Positions 17,233 through 28,367 of a stretch of DNA of 64,000 bases are shown here, one piece after another. The DNA is taken from contig NZ_QXFK01000019.1 of assembly GCF_003581645.1 (NCBI RefSeq), forward strand, positions 1-64,000, in the 5' to 3' direction. Numbering within the stretch: the stretch's first letter is position 1; the number at the start of each line of letters is the position of its first letter. Origin of the DNA: Pelagerythrobacter aerophilus (GTDB lineage Bacteria; Pseudomonadota; Alphaproteobacteria; Sphingomonadales; Sphingomonadaceae). The translations under genes were made by a program, and so were the position numbers. The notes below the pieces were generated by a model that was not told where the DNA came from, did no database searches, and saw only the letters and a list, made by a program, of their open reading frames with translations.

Positions 17233-17395
17233 GCACGAGGAAGCGCATAGGGCGCGCGGGCGCCCCGGTCGCGTTCGGGAGGGCGGCGGTTAGCCGAGGT
17301 CCGCCGCCTTGCCAAGCCCCTTGTTCGACATGACTGGGGATGACGCGCGTGCTGCGCTTGTCTGGCGGATGCGACACCCTATATTTCCGGCTGTA

Positions 17396-17776
17396 ATGGA
17401 ACGTTCGCAGTTCTTCTCCGCCCAGGCGGGTCGCTTCATCGAGATGCCGCGTCATGCCACCGCGCGGTTCGGAATCGGTGACGTGGTGCGCCACCGCATG
17501 TTCGATTTCCGCGGGGTCATCTTCGATATCGACCCGGTCTTCTCCAACAGCGAGGAGTGGTACGAGGCCATCCCGCAGGACATGCGTCCGCGCCGGGACC
17601 AGCCGTTCTACCACCTGCTCGCGGAGAACGAGGATTCGTCCTACGTCGCGTACGTCAGCCAGCAGAACCTGCTGTCCGACGCCGACGGCGGGCCGGTCGA
17701 TCACCCGAACGTGCCCGAACTGTTCGAGGAATTCCGCAATGGCCGCTATCGGATGCGCCGTTCGCTGACGCATTGA
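17396..17776 (+). CDS. hspQ: Heat-shock protein HspQ (hemimethylated DNA-binding/YccV-like)
   Basis: HspQ is a small cytoplasmic protein; in E. coli it modulates Lon-type proteolysis and binds hemimethylated DNA. The 126-residue product has the family core ARFGIGDVVRHRMFDFRGVI, then DIDPVFSNSEEWY, DQPFYHLLAENEDSSYVAYV and SQQNLL. ATG 17396 is chosen because the family core begins soon after it. The longer TTG start at 17309 would add an unlikely leader. It is a single gene between tRNA-Ser and a convergent ABC permease. Confidence 0.9.
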   Translation: MERSQFFSAQAGRFIEMPRHATARFGIGDVVRHRMFDFRGVIFDIDPVFSNSEEWYEAIPQDMRPRRDQPFYHLLAENEDSSYVAYVSQQNLLSDADGGPVDHPNVPELFEEFRNGRYRMRRSLTH

Positions 17777-17790
17777 GCGCCGACGCCGGC

Positions 17791-18693
17791 TCAGTCCTTG
17801 AGCTTCCAGCCCGATTTCAGCACGCGGTAGCAGACGTACGCCAGCGCGAGGTTGAACAGGCCGAGGCCGATCGCGCTCTTCACCAGTGCCGCATCGGTAT
17901 TGCCGATATCGCTCTGGCCCAGAAAGCCGTAGCGGAAGCCCGAGATCACGTAGAAGAACGGGTTGGCGCGGCTGATCGACTGGAACACCGGCGCGAGGTT
18001 GTGGATCACGTAGAAGGTGCCCGAAAGCAGCGCGAGCGGGGCGACGACGAAGTTGGTGATCGCCGCGTTGTGGTCGAACTTCTCGGCCCAGATCGAGGTC
18101 AGCAGGCCCATCAGCGAGAGCATCACCGCGCCCATCAGGCCGAACCAGACAACCGCCCAGACATGCTCCATGGCCAGACTGACGCCCGGATAGAACGCCA
18201 TCGCCAGCGCAACTGCGGCGCCGACCATGACCGCACGCGTCACCGCGGCGCCGACGATTCCCGCCATCAGTTCGCCTTCGGAGAGCGGCGGCATCAGGAC
18301 GTCGATGATCGTGCCCTGGATCTTGCCGCCCAGCAGCGTGAAACTCGAATTGGCAAAGGCATTCTGCATCATGCCCATGACGATCAGCCCGGGCGCGACG
18401 AAGGTAGCGAACGGCACGCCGAGCACTTCGCGCCCCGAGCGGCCCAGCGCGACCGTGAAGATCACCAGAAACAGCAGCGTGGTGACGGCCGGCGCCCACA
18501 CAGTCTGCGTCTGCACCTTGAGAAATCGCCGAACCTCCTTCATATAGAGGCTCCACAAACCGATGCGGTTGATCCCGTCGAACACGGGCACGCCGCGCGG
18601 CGGAAACCGGCTCATGTCGCCGGCATTTTCGTCAACGGGGAACGAGCCTGTATCGAGGGGCGAACCGGCGGGTGTGCGGGCTTGATCGGCCAT
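17791..18693 (-). CDS. ABC-2 type transporter permease
   Basis: This 300-residue inner-membrane permease has an N-terminal soluble stretch and six hydrophobic segments (starting APAVTTLLFLVIFTVAL and ending GLGLFNLALAYVCYRVL). It carries the ABC-2 family pattern GLIVMGMMQNAF, SFTLLGGKIQGTIIDVLMPP and ANPFFYVISGFRYGFLG. Such permeases export lipids, polysaccharides or drugs with a separate ATPase, which is not in this window. ATG 18693 (MADQARTP) is preferred over an upstream extension. Substrate unknown. Confidence 0.88.
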   Translation of the reverse strand: MADQARTPAGSPLDTGSFPVDENAGDMSRFPPRGVPVFDGINRIGLWSLYMKEVRRFLKVQTQTVWAPAVTTLLFLVIFTVALGRSGREVLGVPFATFVAPGLIVMGMMQNAFANSSFTLLGGKIQGTIIDVLMPPLSEGELMAGIVGAAVTRAVMVGAAVALAMAFYPGVSLAMEHVWAVVWFGLMGAVMLSLMGLLTSIWAEKFDHNAAITNFVVAPLALLSGTFYVIHNLAPVFQSISRANPFFYVISGFRYGFLGQSDIGNTDAALVKSAIGLGLFNLALAYVCYRVLKSGWKLKD

Positions 18694-18767
18694 GGTGGCG
18701 CGACTAGTGCTCTGCGCCTTCGCTGGCAAGCCGCACCCCGATAGATTTTATTGCGAATGGAAACCGA

Positions 18768-19448
18768 ATGAGCTGGACCGACGAACGGATCGCCACGCTG
18801 AAAAAGATGTGGGAAGGCGGCGCCACTGCGAGCCAGATCGCCGACGAACTCGGCGGCGTGAGCCGCAACGCGGTGATCGGCAAGGCGCACCGCCTCGGCC
18901 TCAAGTCGCGCCCGTCGCCGGTCAAGGCGAACGAGCCGAAGAAGGTGGAGAAGAAGGCGGCCGCCCCTGCTCCCGCACCGCGGAAACCCGCGCCGCGCCC
19001 GGCTGCGACCAAGGCGCCCGAGCCCGCCCCGGCCGCTGCTCCCGCACGCCCGCCGGCCAGCGCCGGAACGGGTGCGCCCGCGCAGCCGCTGCCGAACCCG
19101 AGCTCCAACCTGCCCAAAATCGTTTCTGTCGGCCCCGGCGGCTTCCTGCGCCAAGGCCCCGGAGATCAGCAGGCTCCGATCCCGCCGGCCCCGCCGCGCC
19201 GCCTCGTTCCGGCCAAGCCGAGCCCGGAGATAGCGGACAAGACCAGCCTGCTCGATCTCAACGACCGGGTCTGCCGCTGGCCGATGGGCCATCCGGGCGA
19301 GCCGGACTTCCACTTCTGCGGCGGGCCGGTGAACCCGGGCTTCCCCTATTGCGTCGAGCATTGCGGGCGCGCCTATCAAGCACAGCTTCCGCGCGGTGCC
19401 CGCAGACCCCCTCCCCCGCTACCGTTCGGTGGCCCGCGCGTCCGCTAG
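18768..19448 (+). CDS. gcrA: GcrA-family cell cycle regulator
   Basis: GcrA is an alphaproteobacterial transcription regulator that binds sigma-70 and responds to GANTC methylation by CcrM. The 226-residue protein starts MSWTDERIATLKKMWEGG and has an N-terminal HTH (1-45, ASQIADELGGVSRNAVIGKA). A long Ala/Pro-rich linker (about 55-120) follows. The C-terminal sigma-contact domain has the conserved CRWPMGHPGEPDFHFCG and PGFPYCVEHC cysteines. It is longer than Caulobacter GcrA because of the linker. Its last 30 bases overlap a convergent gene. Confidence 0.95.
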   Translation: MSWTDERIATLKKMWEGGATASQIADELGGVSRNAVIGKAHRLGLKSRPSPVKANEPKKVEKKAAAPAPAPRKPAPRPAATKAPEPAPAAAPARPPASAGTGAPAQPLPNPSSNLPKIVSVGPGGFLRQGPGDQQAPIPPAPPRRLVPAKPSPEIADKTSLLDLNDRVCRWPMGHPGEPDFHFCGGPVNPGFPYCVEHCGRAYQAQLPRGARRPPPPLPFGGPRVR

Positions 19449-19955
19449 GACTGGTCGCCGCAGACCGGTAAGCGCCAGCACGGCGCAGGGAAGCCAGACC
19501 CAAACGAGTTCGGATAGCAGCGTCTCGACCCCGCGCGCGCTGAAGAACTCCGCGCCGATCGGGGAAACCCGGATCGGCCGCGCCGGGAGGAAATGGCGTC
19601 CGGTCTCGAACGGCCAGGCCAGCCCGACACCCAGGCCGCCGTCGGTCGCCATGTCCAGCACTCCGTGCGAGGCCATTGCGACAAACAGGAATAGCGCCGC
19701 TGGAAGTGTTCGCGCTCTTGGCCAGAACAGGGCCAGGAAAGCCGCTGTGAAGGCTGCAAGGGCGAGCGAGTGCGACGCTCCGCGATGCCCCCAGGCATCG
19801 GCGTAGGCGACTCCGAACTTGAATCCGATGACGTCCGCGTCGGGCACGGCAGCGAGAGCTGCACCGACGAGCGCGACCGGCAGTACAATCCTGCGGGGCC
19901 CCATCGCAGCGGCAAGCGCGAGGGGGACGGCGGCATGGGTGATAATCGTCGGCAT
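19419..19955 (-). CDS. YdjM-family inner-membrane putative metal-dependent hydrolase
   Basis: This 178-residue membrane protein starts MPTIITHAAVPLALAAAMGP. The His and Asp residues typical of the family are visible in the first helix (ITHAAV), in AVPDADVI and in WGHRGASHSL, with a later ASHGVLDMATDGGLG. Several hydrophobic segments are present. The family (PF04307) is annotated as LexA-binding, inner-membrane putative hydrolase; real function is unknown. It is convergent with gcrA. Confidence 0.85.
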   Translation of the reverse strand: MPTIITHAAVPLALAAAMGPRRIVLPVALVGAALAAVPDADVIGFKFGVAYADAWGHRGASHSLALAAFTAAFLALFWPRARTLPAALFLFVAMASHGVLDMATDGGLGVGLAWPFETGRHFLPARPIRVSPIGAEFFSARGVETLLSELVWVWLPCAVLALTGLRRPVLADARATER

Positions 19956-20085
19956 CGCGATCTGGTAACCTCTTGGCGGAAGGCAGTCGACCGCAGCCGG
20001 CCCGATGCATGGCCGCGATGCTGGCCGCCGCGACATAGGCCGCATATAAGTCGCAGAATCGAACCGGGTTACCAGGGGAATTGCG

Positions 20086-20610
20086 ATGCCGCTCTCGCTT
20101 CACGCCGCCTTTGTCCCAAGCGCGCTCCAGATGCTCGGCACCACGCATCATCTGATCGACCGTGCGGAGGAATGGTGCAGCGAGGAAGGCTGCGATCCTG
20201 AGCAGATCGTCTACGCGCACATCCACGACGACATGCTTCCCTTCGCCTATCAGGTGAAGAGCGTCGCGGTGCATACGGCGGGCGCGATAGAAGCTGTCGG
20301 GGCGGGCCTGTTCTCACCGCACCTGCAGGAACCTCCCTACGACTTCGCCGGGCTGCGCACGCGGCTGGACGATGCGATCGCGACGCTCGAAGGGGTCTCC
20401 GAAGCGGACCTGGAGACGAAGATAGGGGCGCCGATGCGTTTCCAGATGCGCGATTTCACGATGGACTTCACCGTGGAAGATTTCCTGCTCAGCTTCAGCC
20501 AGCCCAACTTCTACTTCCACGCCGCCACCGCTTACGACATCCTGCGGATGAAGGGCGTGAGCGTCGGCAAGCGGGACTTTATGGGGAAGCTGCGGATCAA
20601 GCGCGACTGA
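20086..20610 (+). CDS. DUF1993 family protein
   Basis: This 174-residue soluble protein matches DUF1993 (a DinB-like four-helix fold): it starts MPLSLHAAFVPSALQMLGTT and includes RAEEWCSEEGCDPEQIVYAH, DDMLPFAYQVKSVAVHT and NFYFHAATAYDILRMKGV. His residues at positions fitting a DinB-type metal site are visible. Function is unknown. It is a single gene, convergent with the next. Confidence 0.85.
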   Translation: MPLSLHAAFVPSALQMLGTTHHLIDRAEEWCSEEGCDPEQIVYAHIHDDMLPFAYQVKSVAVHTAGAIEAVGAGLFSPHLQEPPYDFAGLRTRLDDAIATLEGVSEADLETKIGAPMRFQMRDFTMDFTVEDFLLSFSQPNFYFHAATAYDILRMKGVSVGKRDFMGKLRIKRD

Positions 20611-20614
20611 CCCG

Positions 20615-21304
20615 TCACGCGCTCCGCCGGGCGAACCAGATCGTGTGGCGCGGGCCCTTGTTGTTCGGGCGGGCGCGGACGGTGCGCTCCTCCACCATGA
20701 AGCCGGCGTCCTTCAGCCGCCGCGTGAAGCGCGGGTCGGGCGCCGCCGACCACACCGCGAGCACACCGCTGGGATTGAGCGCATCGTGCGCCCGGGCCAG
20801 CCCACCGCGGCCGTAGAGCCGCTCGTTTCCGTCGCGCACGATGCCGTCCGGGCCGTTGTCGACATCGAGCAGGATCGCGTCATAGCGCTCGCTCGTGCCG
20901 TCGACCGCATCGTCGATCAGGGCGGCGACGTCGGCGATCACGACCTCGCCGCGCGGGTCGGACAGCGTGTCGCCCGTAAGCGCCGCCAAGGGCCCTTTCG
21001 CCCATTCGAGGATTTCGGGTACCACTTCGGCCACGACCACTCTGCCATCTTGCGGCAGGTGCGCGAGCGCGGCGCGAAAGGTGAAACCCATGCCGTAACC
21101 GCCGATCAGCACGCGCGGCCGCTTTGCCGTGAGCTGCTCGAGCGTCAGTTCGGCAAGTTGCTCTTCGGAAAAGCGCATCCGCGTGCCCATCAGCTCGTCG
21201 CGACCGAGCATGATCACGAAGTCGCGGCCGTGGCTGACCAGCGTCAGCGTATCGCCTCTAGGGATGCGGGCGGTGGCGAGGGTTTCGCGAGGAAGGATGG
21301 GCAA
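20615..21304 (-). CDS. Spermidine synthase-like methyltransferase-fold protein
   Basis: This 229-residue protein has a Rossmann-like fold. A glycine-rich motif, VLIGGYGMGFTFRAAL (about 65-80), is followed by VVVAEVVPEILEWAKG and an acidic YDAILLDVDNGPDG. This is typical of the spermidine/spermine synthase superfamily. It lacks the long N-terminal beta domain of true SpeE and is shorter, so a propylamine transfer role is doubtful. It may be a generic SAM-dependent enzyme. Three bases separate it from the convergent DUF1993 stop. Confidence 0.78.
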   Translation of the reverse strand: MPILPRETLATARIPRGDTLTLVSHGRDFVIMLGRDELMGTRMRFSEEQLAELTLEQLTAKRPRVLIGGYGMGFTFRAALAHLPQDGRVVVAEVVPEILEWAKGPLAALTGDTLSDPRGEVVIADVAALIDDAVDGTSERYDAILLDVDNGPDGIVRDGNERLYGRGGLARAHDALNPSGVLAVWSAAPDPRFTRRLKDAGFMVEERTVRARPNNKGPRHTIWFARRSA

Positions 21305-21386
21305 TCTCCGATGCGGTGCGGCCGCCCACCACGGGTAGCGCCGCCCCCCTTAACCGCAGGCGGCGCTGCGAGAAAGCCCGCTTCGT

Positions 21387-22448
21387 TCAGCCCGTGACCT
21401 CCAGCACCATGTTGGTCGGCGTCTCGGCCGCGCGGCGCACCTTCGCAAACCCGGCTTCCTCGAGCACCTCCGTCAGGCGCTTCTGGCCGGCCTGCGCGCC
21501 CAGCCCCAACCCGACGTCCTGCGACAGCGAGTTCGGTGTGCAGACCGTGGTGGAGAAGGCGTAAAAGATCTGGCCCAGCGGGTTCATGTTCTCGGCCATC
21601 GTGTCGCCGGCCATCGGCTCGACCAGCATGAACGTACCGTCCTTCTTCAACGTCTCGCGAATGTGACGTGCGGCGCCCACCGGGTCCCCCATGTCGTGCA
21701 GGGCGTCGAAGATGCAGGCGAAATCGAAGTCGTTACCTGCGAAATCCTGCGCGGTGGCGACCTGGAATTCGATGTTGGTCACCCCTGCAGCCTCCGCCTT
21801 GCGCCGCGCCTCCTCGATCGAGGGTGCGTGGTAGTCGATCCCGCAGATGGTGGAGTTGGGGAAGGCCTGCGCCATCAGCACGGTGGAGGAGCCGTGACCG
21901 CAACCGATGTCGGCCACCCTGGCGCCCGCTTTCAGCTTCTCCTCCACCCCCGCAAGCGAAGGTATCCAGATATCGATCAGATTCGCCTGATAGCCGGGTC
22001 GGAAGAACCGGTCGGTGCCGCAGAACAGGCATTGGGTGTGCTCGCCCCACGGCTTGCCCTTGCCCGACCGGAAGATTTCGACCGACTGCTCGTACTCCTC
22101 GTACTGCGATACGATCGCCTGGATGAAGCCCTGCATGCAGGCGGGCTGACCCTCGCGCGCGAACACGAGCGCCTGCTCGGGCGGCAGCGAGAAGGTCTCG
22201 TCGTCGGGATGGAAGGTGACGTAGCCCGCTGCACTCACCGAGCCGAGCCATTCATGCAGGTACTTCTCGTTGAGCCCGGTCTTGCGCGCCAGTTCGGCGA
22301 CCGTCACGCGACCTGCCCCGTCGAGGGCGTCGAAGATGCCGGTCCTGTCGCCGAGGTAGGCCATAAAGAGACTCATGGCGCCGGCGACGTCGCCGATCAC
22401 CTTGCCGGCCATCGCCTCGACCTTGGCCATGTCGATTTGCTCGCTCAT
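21387..22448 (-). CDS. Class I SAM-dependent methyltransferase with N-terminal winged-helix domain
   Basis: This 353-residue protein has an N-terminal dimerisation/winged-helix segment (about 30-85, with GRVTVAELARKTGLNEKYLH, then EWLGSVSAAGYV). A Rossmann methyltransferase domain follows, with motif I VADIGCGHGSSTVLMAQAFP (about 180-200), motif II CGIDYHAPSIEEARRKA and ACIFDALHDMGDPVGAARHI. This is the layout of O-methyltransferase-like Rv2258c relatives. Substrate unknown. It is the last gene before the pnp terminator and is transcribed on the same strand from its own promoter. Confidence 0.87.
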   Translation of the reverse strand: MSEQIDMAKVEAMAGKVIGDVAGAMSLFMAYLGDRTGIFDALDGAGRVTVAELARKTGLNEKYLHEWLGSVSAAGYVTFHPDDETFSLPPEQALVFAREGQPACMQGFIQAIVSQYEEYEQSVEIFRSGKGKPWGEHTQCLFCGTDRFFRPGYQANLIDIWIPSLAGVEEKLKAGARVADIGCGHGSSTVLMAQAFPNSTICGIDYHAPSIEEARRKAEAAGVTNIEFQVATAQDFAGNDFDFACIFDALHDMGDPVGAARHIRETLKKDGTFMLVEPMAGDTMAENMNPLGQIFYAFSTTVCTPNSLSQDVGLGLGAQAGQKRLTEVLEEAGFAKVRRAAETPTNMVLEVTG

Positions 22449-22593
22449 TTCTCGCTCTCCATTTACTGGACAAGCGACCCGGCGACCCGGCTGGTATGTC
22501 TCTTCTTGGCGGCGGGCGGCAGCGCCGCCACTGCGCGAACCCGCATTATCACAGTGCCCGATGGCGGGGGAGTCTGACGCCCCCGCCCCAACG

Positions 22594-22621
22594 AAAAGGG
22601 GCCACGGAATACCGCAGCCCC
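22594..22621 (-). terminator. Rho-independent terminator after pnp
   Basis: On the minus strand a 10-bp stem GGGGCTGCGG / CCGTGGCCCC (two wobble pairs) with loop TATT is followed directly by TTTT. It lies 24 bases after the pnp stop. A second GC-rich stem, GGCGGGGG (22563-22570) / CCCCCGCC (22580-22587), follows without a T-run. Confidence 0.75.
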
Positions 22622-22644
22622 ATGTCGTTGATCCCGGTGAGCGA

Positions 22645-24933
<2,289 letters not shown>

Positions 24934-25111
24934 TGATTTTCCTTCGTGAACCCGCCGTGCCCTATTGCAGGGCGGGGCCTCTATGCCGGGGGATACCGTC
25001 CCGGCCCGGTGCGGGGCCTTTTCCTGCCCCAAGGCCCCTCCGCCGGAGTGCGAAGGACGACCCTGTCTGGTTGGTCACATCGGCGGTTTTGGCGCGATGC
25101 TTCCAGATGCG

Positions 25112-25136
25112 AAAAGGGCGGCTCACCGAGCCGCCC
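25112..25136 (-). terminator. Terminator/attenuator between rpsO and pnp
   Basis: On the minus strand, stem GGGCGGCTC / GAGCCGCCC with loop GGT is followed by TTTT (25112-25115). It lies 11 bases after the rpsO stop. As in E. coli, such a hairpin separates rpsO from pnp. The 179 bases from here to pnp (24934-25111) hold no gene and presumably contain the pnp promoter/leader. Confidence 0.75.
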
Positions 25137-25147
25137 TTGCTAAACTC

Positions 25148-25417
25148 TTACTTACGCAGACCCAGCTTCTGGATCAGGCTGTTGTACCGCTCGACATCCG
25201 TCTTCTTGAGGTAGGCGAGCAGGCTGCGGCGCTTGTTGACCATGGTCAACAGGCCGCGGCGCGAGTGATTGTCCTTGTGGTGGCCCTTGAAGTGCTCGGT
25301 CAGGTTGCGAATACGCTCCGTGAGGATCGCGACCTGGACTTCCGGGCTGCCCGTGTCGTTGTTGGCGCGGGCATTGTCCTTGATGATTTCCTGCTTCTTC
25401 TCGGCAGTAACCGACAT
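25148..25417 (-). CDS. rpsO: 30S ribosomal protein S15
   Basis: This 89-residue primary 16S rRNA-binding protein has the exact family length. It starts [20 protein letters not shown] and carries the conserved [32 protein letters not shown] and [13 protein letters not shown]. It starts 5 bases after the truB stop and is transcribed with it. ATG 25417 is preferred over the in-frame ATG three codons upstream. Confidence 0.98.
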   Translation of the reverse strand: MSVTAEKKQEIIKDNARANNDTGSPEVQVAILTERIRNLTEHFKGHHKDNHSRRGLLTMVNKRRSLLAYLKKTDVERYNSLIQKLGLRK

Positions 25418-25422
25418 TCTCT

Positions 25423-26415
25423 TCACTCCGCGGTATCGGGGATGTTGAAACCCCTGACGACTTTCGCCGTCCCCGCCGTCACTTCCATCAGCGCCACCGG
25501 AACAGTGCCGGCTTTCGCAAGGAGGAGCCCGTCGGGATGGGGCATTCCGGAAAGGACCCGGCCCTGTCGGACCGCCTGCGCGCTTTCCGGATCGAGTTGA
25601 TGGGCCGGGATACCGTCCAGCCCAGCCTCGAGCGGCAGAAGATGGTCTTCAAGGCGCGCGCCCTTACCGATTTCGTTGAGCGTGTCCAGCGAAATCGCCT
25701 GATCCTGCACGAAGGGACCGGCCTTGATGCGCCTGAGATAGGTGACGTGACCAACCGCTCCAAGTGCGCGCGCGATGTCCCTTGCCAGGCTCCGGATGTA
25801 CGTACCCTTGCTGACGTGGGCGACGAGCGTGATGCTGTCGGCCAGTTCGAGCGGCACTGTGGGGTCGAACGGACCGAGCCGGCCGGCATCCGTCGCAAAT
25901 GCCGACTCGAGCCTCTCGCCCTTCTCCTCTCGCTCGCGAAAAACGTGAAGGTCGTGCACCGTCACCCGCCGCGCCTGCATCGCGACGTCCTCCCCCGCCC
26001 GCGCACGATCATAGGCGCGCCTGCCATCGATTTTCACCGCCGAATAGGACGGCGGGATCTGTTCGATCTCGCCAGTGAAGTGCGGCAGAATTGCCTCGAC
26101 CGCAGCGATCGGCGGCCGATGATCGGACCGTGCGATCACCTCGCCTTCGGTATCGAGGGTGTCGGTCTCCTCGCCGAACTGCACTGTGAACTCATAGACC
26201 TTGCTCGCGTCGAGCATGCGCCCGGCGAGCTTGGTCGCCTCGCCCAGCGCGATCGGCAGCACGCCCTCCGCCAGCGGATCGAGCGTGCCGCCATGCCCGA
26301 CCTTGGTCTTGGCATAGCCGCCCTCGCGCAAGTTGCGCTTGACCGCGCCGACCGCCTGGGTCGAGCCGAGGCCGCGCGGCTTGTCGAGGATGAGCCAGCC
26401 GTGAAGTTGCGTCAT
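25423..26415 (-). CDS. truB: tRNA pseudouridine(55) synthase
   Basis: TruB converts U55 of the tRNA T loop to pseudouridine. The 330-residue protein starts [20 protein letters not shown], with catalytic D46 in [15 protein letters not shown]. Further family marks are [20 protein letters not shown] and [23 protein letters not shown] 26415 overlaps the DUF2239 stop, so translation is coupled. In many alphaproteobacteria truB follows rbfA directly. Here it is separated from rbfA by four genes. Confidence 0.97.
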   Translation of the reverse strand: MTQLHGWLILDKPRGLGSTQAVGAVKRNLREGGYAKTKVGHGGTLDPLAEGVLPIALGEATKLAGRMLDASKVYEFTVQFGEETDTLDTEGEVIARSDHRPPIAAVEAILPHFTGEIEQIPPSYSAVKIDGRRAYDRARAGEDVAMQARRVTVHDLHVFREREEKGERLESAFATDAGRLGPFDPTVPLELADSITLVAHVSKGTYIRSLARDIARALGAVGHVTYLRRIKAGPFVQDQAISLDTLNEIGKGARLEDHLLPLEAGLDGIPAHQLDPESAQAVRQGRVLSGMPHPDGLLLAKAGTVPVALMEVTAGTAKVVRGFNIPDTAE

Positions 26416-26915
26416 TCGGGAAATGCGAGCCTCCGTCCGTGGTCGCGGATTGCCGGCGGCCATTCGTAGCTGAAGTGGTCGTAGCCGACCTTGTTTCCGG
26501 CATATATCTCGCGCACCGCGTCCACGAAGTGCGGCAGGTTCCCCGCCATCGTGTTGAGGAAGCGATAGGCCGTATCGTGATTGTCCTTGGGCGCGCGTCC
26601 CTTGCGCAGCGCATCCTCGACCAGCTTGCGCAGGGTCGCGGAGGCGCCGCCGCGTTGCCTGGCCAGCCATTCCCAATGGCGCGGCAGCAGCGTGACTTCC
26701 TTCGCCTCGACACCGAGCGCCGGGCGCCCCCGCGGGCGCGGCGCGGGCTGCGCCTCGGCCCGCAGGTCGAGATCGATCTGGCGCCCGGTCTCATCGTCGA
26801 ATGCGAGCAGGTCCGAGCTGCGCTCGAGCGGCTGCAGCGCGCGCATCGTCGGCACGACCTCCTCAGCCGGCCCGCGCGCGACGATCTCGTCCTTGAGAAA
26901 CACAGTCAGCGTCAT
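26412..26915 (-). CDS. DUF2239 family protein
   Basis: This 167-residue soluble protein of the DUF2239 family starts MTLTVFLKDEIVARGPAEEV. It contains a Pro/Arg-rich linker and the conserved C-terminal EVTLLPRHWEWLARQRGGAS, then DTAYRFLNTMAGNLPHFVDA and DHFSYEWPPAIRDH. GGAGG precedes ATG 26915 by 7 bases. Function is unknown. Two copies of a CCGGGTGAA-based operator lie just upstream and suggest tight repression by an unknown regulator. It is co-transcribed with truB. Confidence 0.85.
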   Translation of the reverse strand: MTLTVFLKDEIVARGPAEEVVPTMRALQPLERSSDLLAFDDETGRQIDLDLRAEAQPAPRPRGRPALGVEAKEVTLLPRHWEWLARQRGGASATLRKLVEDALRKGRAPKDNHDTAYRFLNTMAGNLPHFVDAVREIYAGNKVGYDHFSYEWPPAIRDHGRRLAFPE

Positions 26916-26944
26916 CTTCAGCCTCCGTTCGGAGGGCATATATA

Positions 26945-26981
26945 TTCACCCGGGTGAAATCGTCAATTTTATCCGGGTGAA
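26945..26981 (-). promoter_or_regulatory. Twin CCGGGTGAA operator upstream of DUF2239-truB
   Basis: A perfect 14-bp palindrome TTCACCCGGGTGAA (26945-26958) and a second half-site ATCCGGGTGAAT (26971-26982) share CCGGGTGAA with starts 23 bases apart. AT-rich sequence lies between and beside them, as in a promoter. It ends 2 bases from the M50 protease stop. The regulator (TetR/MarR-like by site type) is not identified. Confidence 0.55.
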
Positions 26982-26982
26982 T

Positions 26983-27666
26983 TTAACCGCCGGCGACCCA
27001 CAGCGCGAGTGCGAGATACTTCTCGCGCAACCATTCGACAGGCGGCCAGACGACATTCTCGATGATTCCGCTGCCCGGGAAAGCCCAGGTGATCGCGATC
27101 AGCGCGATCAGCAGGAACATCCCGACTTGCTGCAGCCGCGCATATTGCGCCGCCATCGACCGCGGCAGCAGCCCCTCCACGATATGCGAGCCGTCGAACG
27201 GCGGGATCGGCAGGAGATTGAACAGCGCGAGGAAGATGTTGATGACGATGAAGTAGTTGAGCCCCGTCAGCACCCATTCCACCCCGCCGCTGGGCGGCAG
27301 CGTCAGCGTGGTCGCGACGAGCCCGAGCGCGACCGCGCCCACACCCGCGAGGAGAAGATTGCTCCCCGGCCCGGCGGCCGCGACCGCCATCATCCCATAG
27401 CGCGGATTGTCGAGCCGGTTCTTGCGCACGGGCACGGGCTTGGCCCAGCCGAACACCGGCCCGCCGAACAGCGCGAGCGCGCCCGGCACGATCAGCGTGC
27501 CGATCGGATCGATATGGCGGATCGGATTGAGCGACAGCCGCCGCTGCTCCTTCGCCGTCGGATCGCCGAGCGCGAGGGCGGTCCATCCATGTGCGACTTC
27601 GTGGAACACGATCGCGATCACCAGGCAGGGGATCAGGATCGCGGCTAGAATGAGGGTTTCCGTCAT
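26983..27666 (-). CDS. Site-2 protease family (M50) membrane metalloprotease
   Basis: This 227-residue multi-pass membrane protein is of the short YwhC/Rip3-like M50 branch. The zinc motif HEVAHG is at residues 22-27 in the first membrane helix, and the third ligand lies in FNLLPIPPFDGSHIVEG. PGSNLLLAG in the middle is also a family mark. It lacks PDZ and CBS domains. Substrate unknown. It is on the same strand as tdk upstream (63 bases) and DUF2239 downstream. Confidence 0.92.
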   Translation of the reverse strand: MTETLILAAILIPCLVIAIVFHEVAHGWTALALGDPTAKEQRRLSLNPIRHIDPIGTLIVPGALALFGGPVFGWAKPVPVRKNRLDNPRYGMMAVAAAGPGSNLLLAGVGAVALGLVATTLTLPPSGGVEWVLTGLNYFIVINIFLALFNLLPIPPFDGSHIVEGLLPRSMAAQYARLQQVGMFLLIALIAITWAFPGSGIIENVVWPPVEWLREKYLALALWVAGG

Positions 27667-27729
27667 GGCGGGTAGATAGTCGCTCCCGAGCCGGAAAACA
27701 TCCTGCTCATTTCGGATAAAAGAGTATCG

Positions 27730-28314
27730 TCAGCGGGCAGAGCCGAGCGCCGCCGAGAAATGCCGGCGGCACAGCGCGACATAGCGGTCATTGCCGCCGA
27801 TCTCCGTCTGAGCGCCATGCCTGACCGCCGCGCCGCTCGCATCCACCCGCAAGTTCATCGTCGCCTTGCGGCCGCAATGGCACACGGCCTTGAGCTCGAT
27901 CAGCGCGTCGGCGATCCCGAGCAGGACCGCGGATCCGGGGAACAACTCGCCCTGAAAGTCGGTTCGCAGGCCATAGCACAGCACGGGGATATTGGCCTCG
28001 TCCGCCAGCCGGGCGCATTGCCAGACCTGCGCCCGAGTCAGGAATTGCGCCTCGTCGACCAGCACGCAGCCCAGCGGTTCCGCCTTGTGCGCCGCGGTCA
28101 CCCGCTGCCACAGGTCGGTCTCCGCATCGTAGCGCTGCGCATCGGCACCGAGGCCGATGCGGCTCTCGATCGCCTGATGCTCGCCCCGGTCGTCGAGCGC
28201 GGCGGTCCACAGCATCGTGTGCATGCCGCGCTCGCGGTAGTTGAAATCGGCCTGCAGCAATGTGGTCGATTTCCCCGCATTCATGCTGGCGTAGTAGAAA
28301 TAGAGCTTGGCCAT
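27730..28314 (-). CDS. tdk: Thymidine kinase (TK1 type)
   Basis: Phosphorylates thymidine in pyrimidine salvage. The 194-residue protein has the P-loop near residues 9-17 (ASMNAGKST), the Walker B-like VLVDEAQFL (about 85), and the zinc-binding CHCGRKATMNLR plus a C-terminal Cys (ALCRRHF). The lasso loop carries IGGNDRYVALC. The start at 28314 gives MAKLYFYYASMN, the expected beginning. Confidence 0.96.
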   Translation of the reverse strand: MAKLYFYYASMNAGKSTTLLQADFNYRERGMHTMLWTAALDDRGEHQAIESRIGLGADAQRYDAETDLWQRVTAAHKAEPLGCVLVDEAQFLTRAQVWQCARLADEANIPVLCYGLRTDFQGELFPGSAVLLGIADALIELKAVCHCGRKATMNLRVDASGAAVRHGAQTEIGGNDRYVALCRRHFSAALGSAR

Positions 28315-28367
28315 CTGCGCTGGCTAGGCATCCGGCACGCGCCTGCCAATCGCGACGCCGCGATTGC

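Noticed and set aside
17557-18744. 395-codon plus-strand frame across hspQ and the ABC permease
   Set aside because: Out-of-frame with hspQ and antisense to a multi-pass permease; composition is Arg/His/Glu shadow type.
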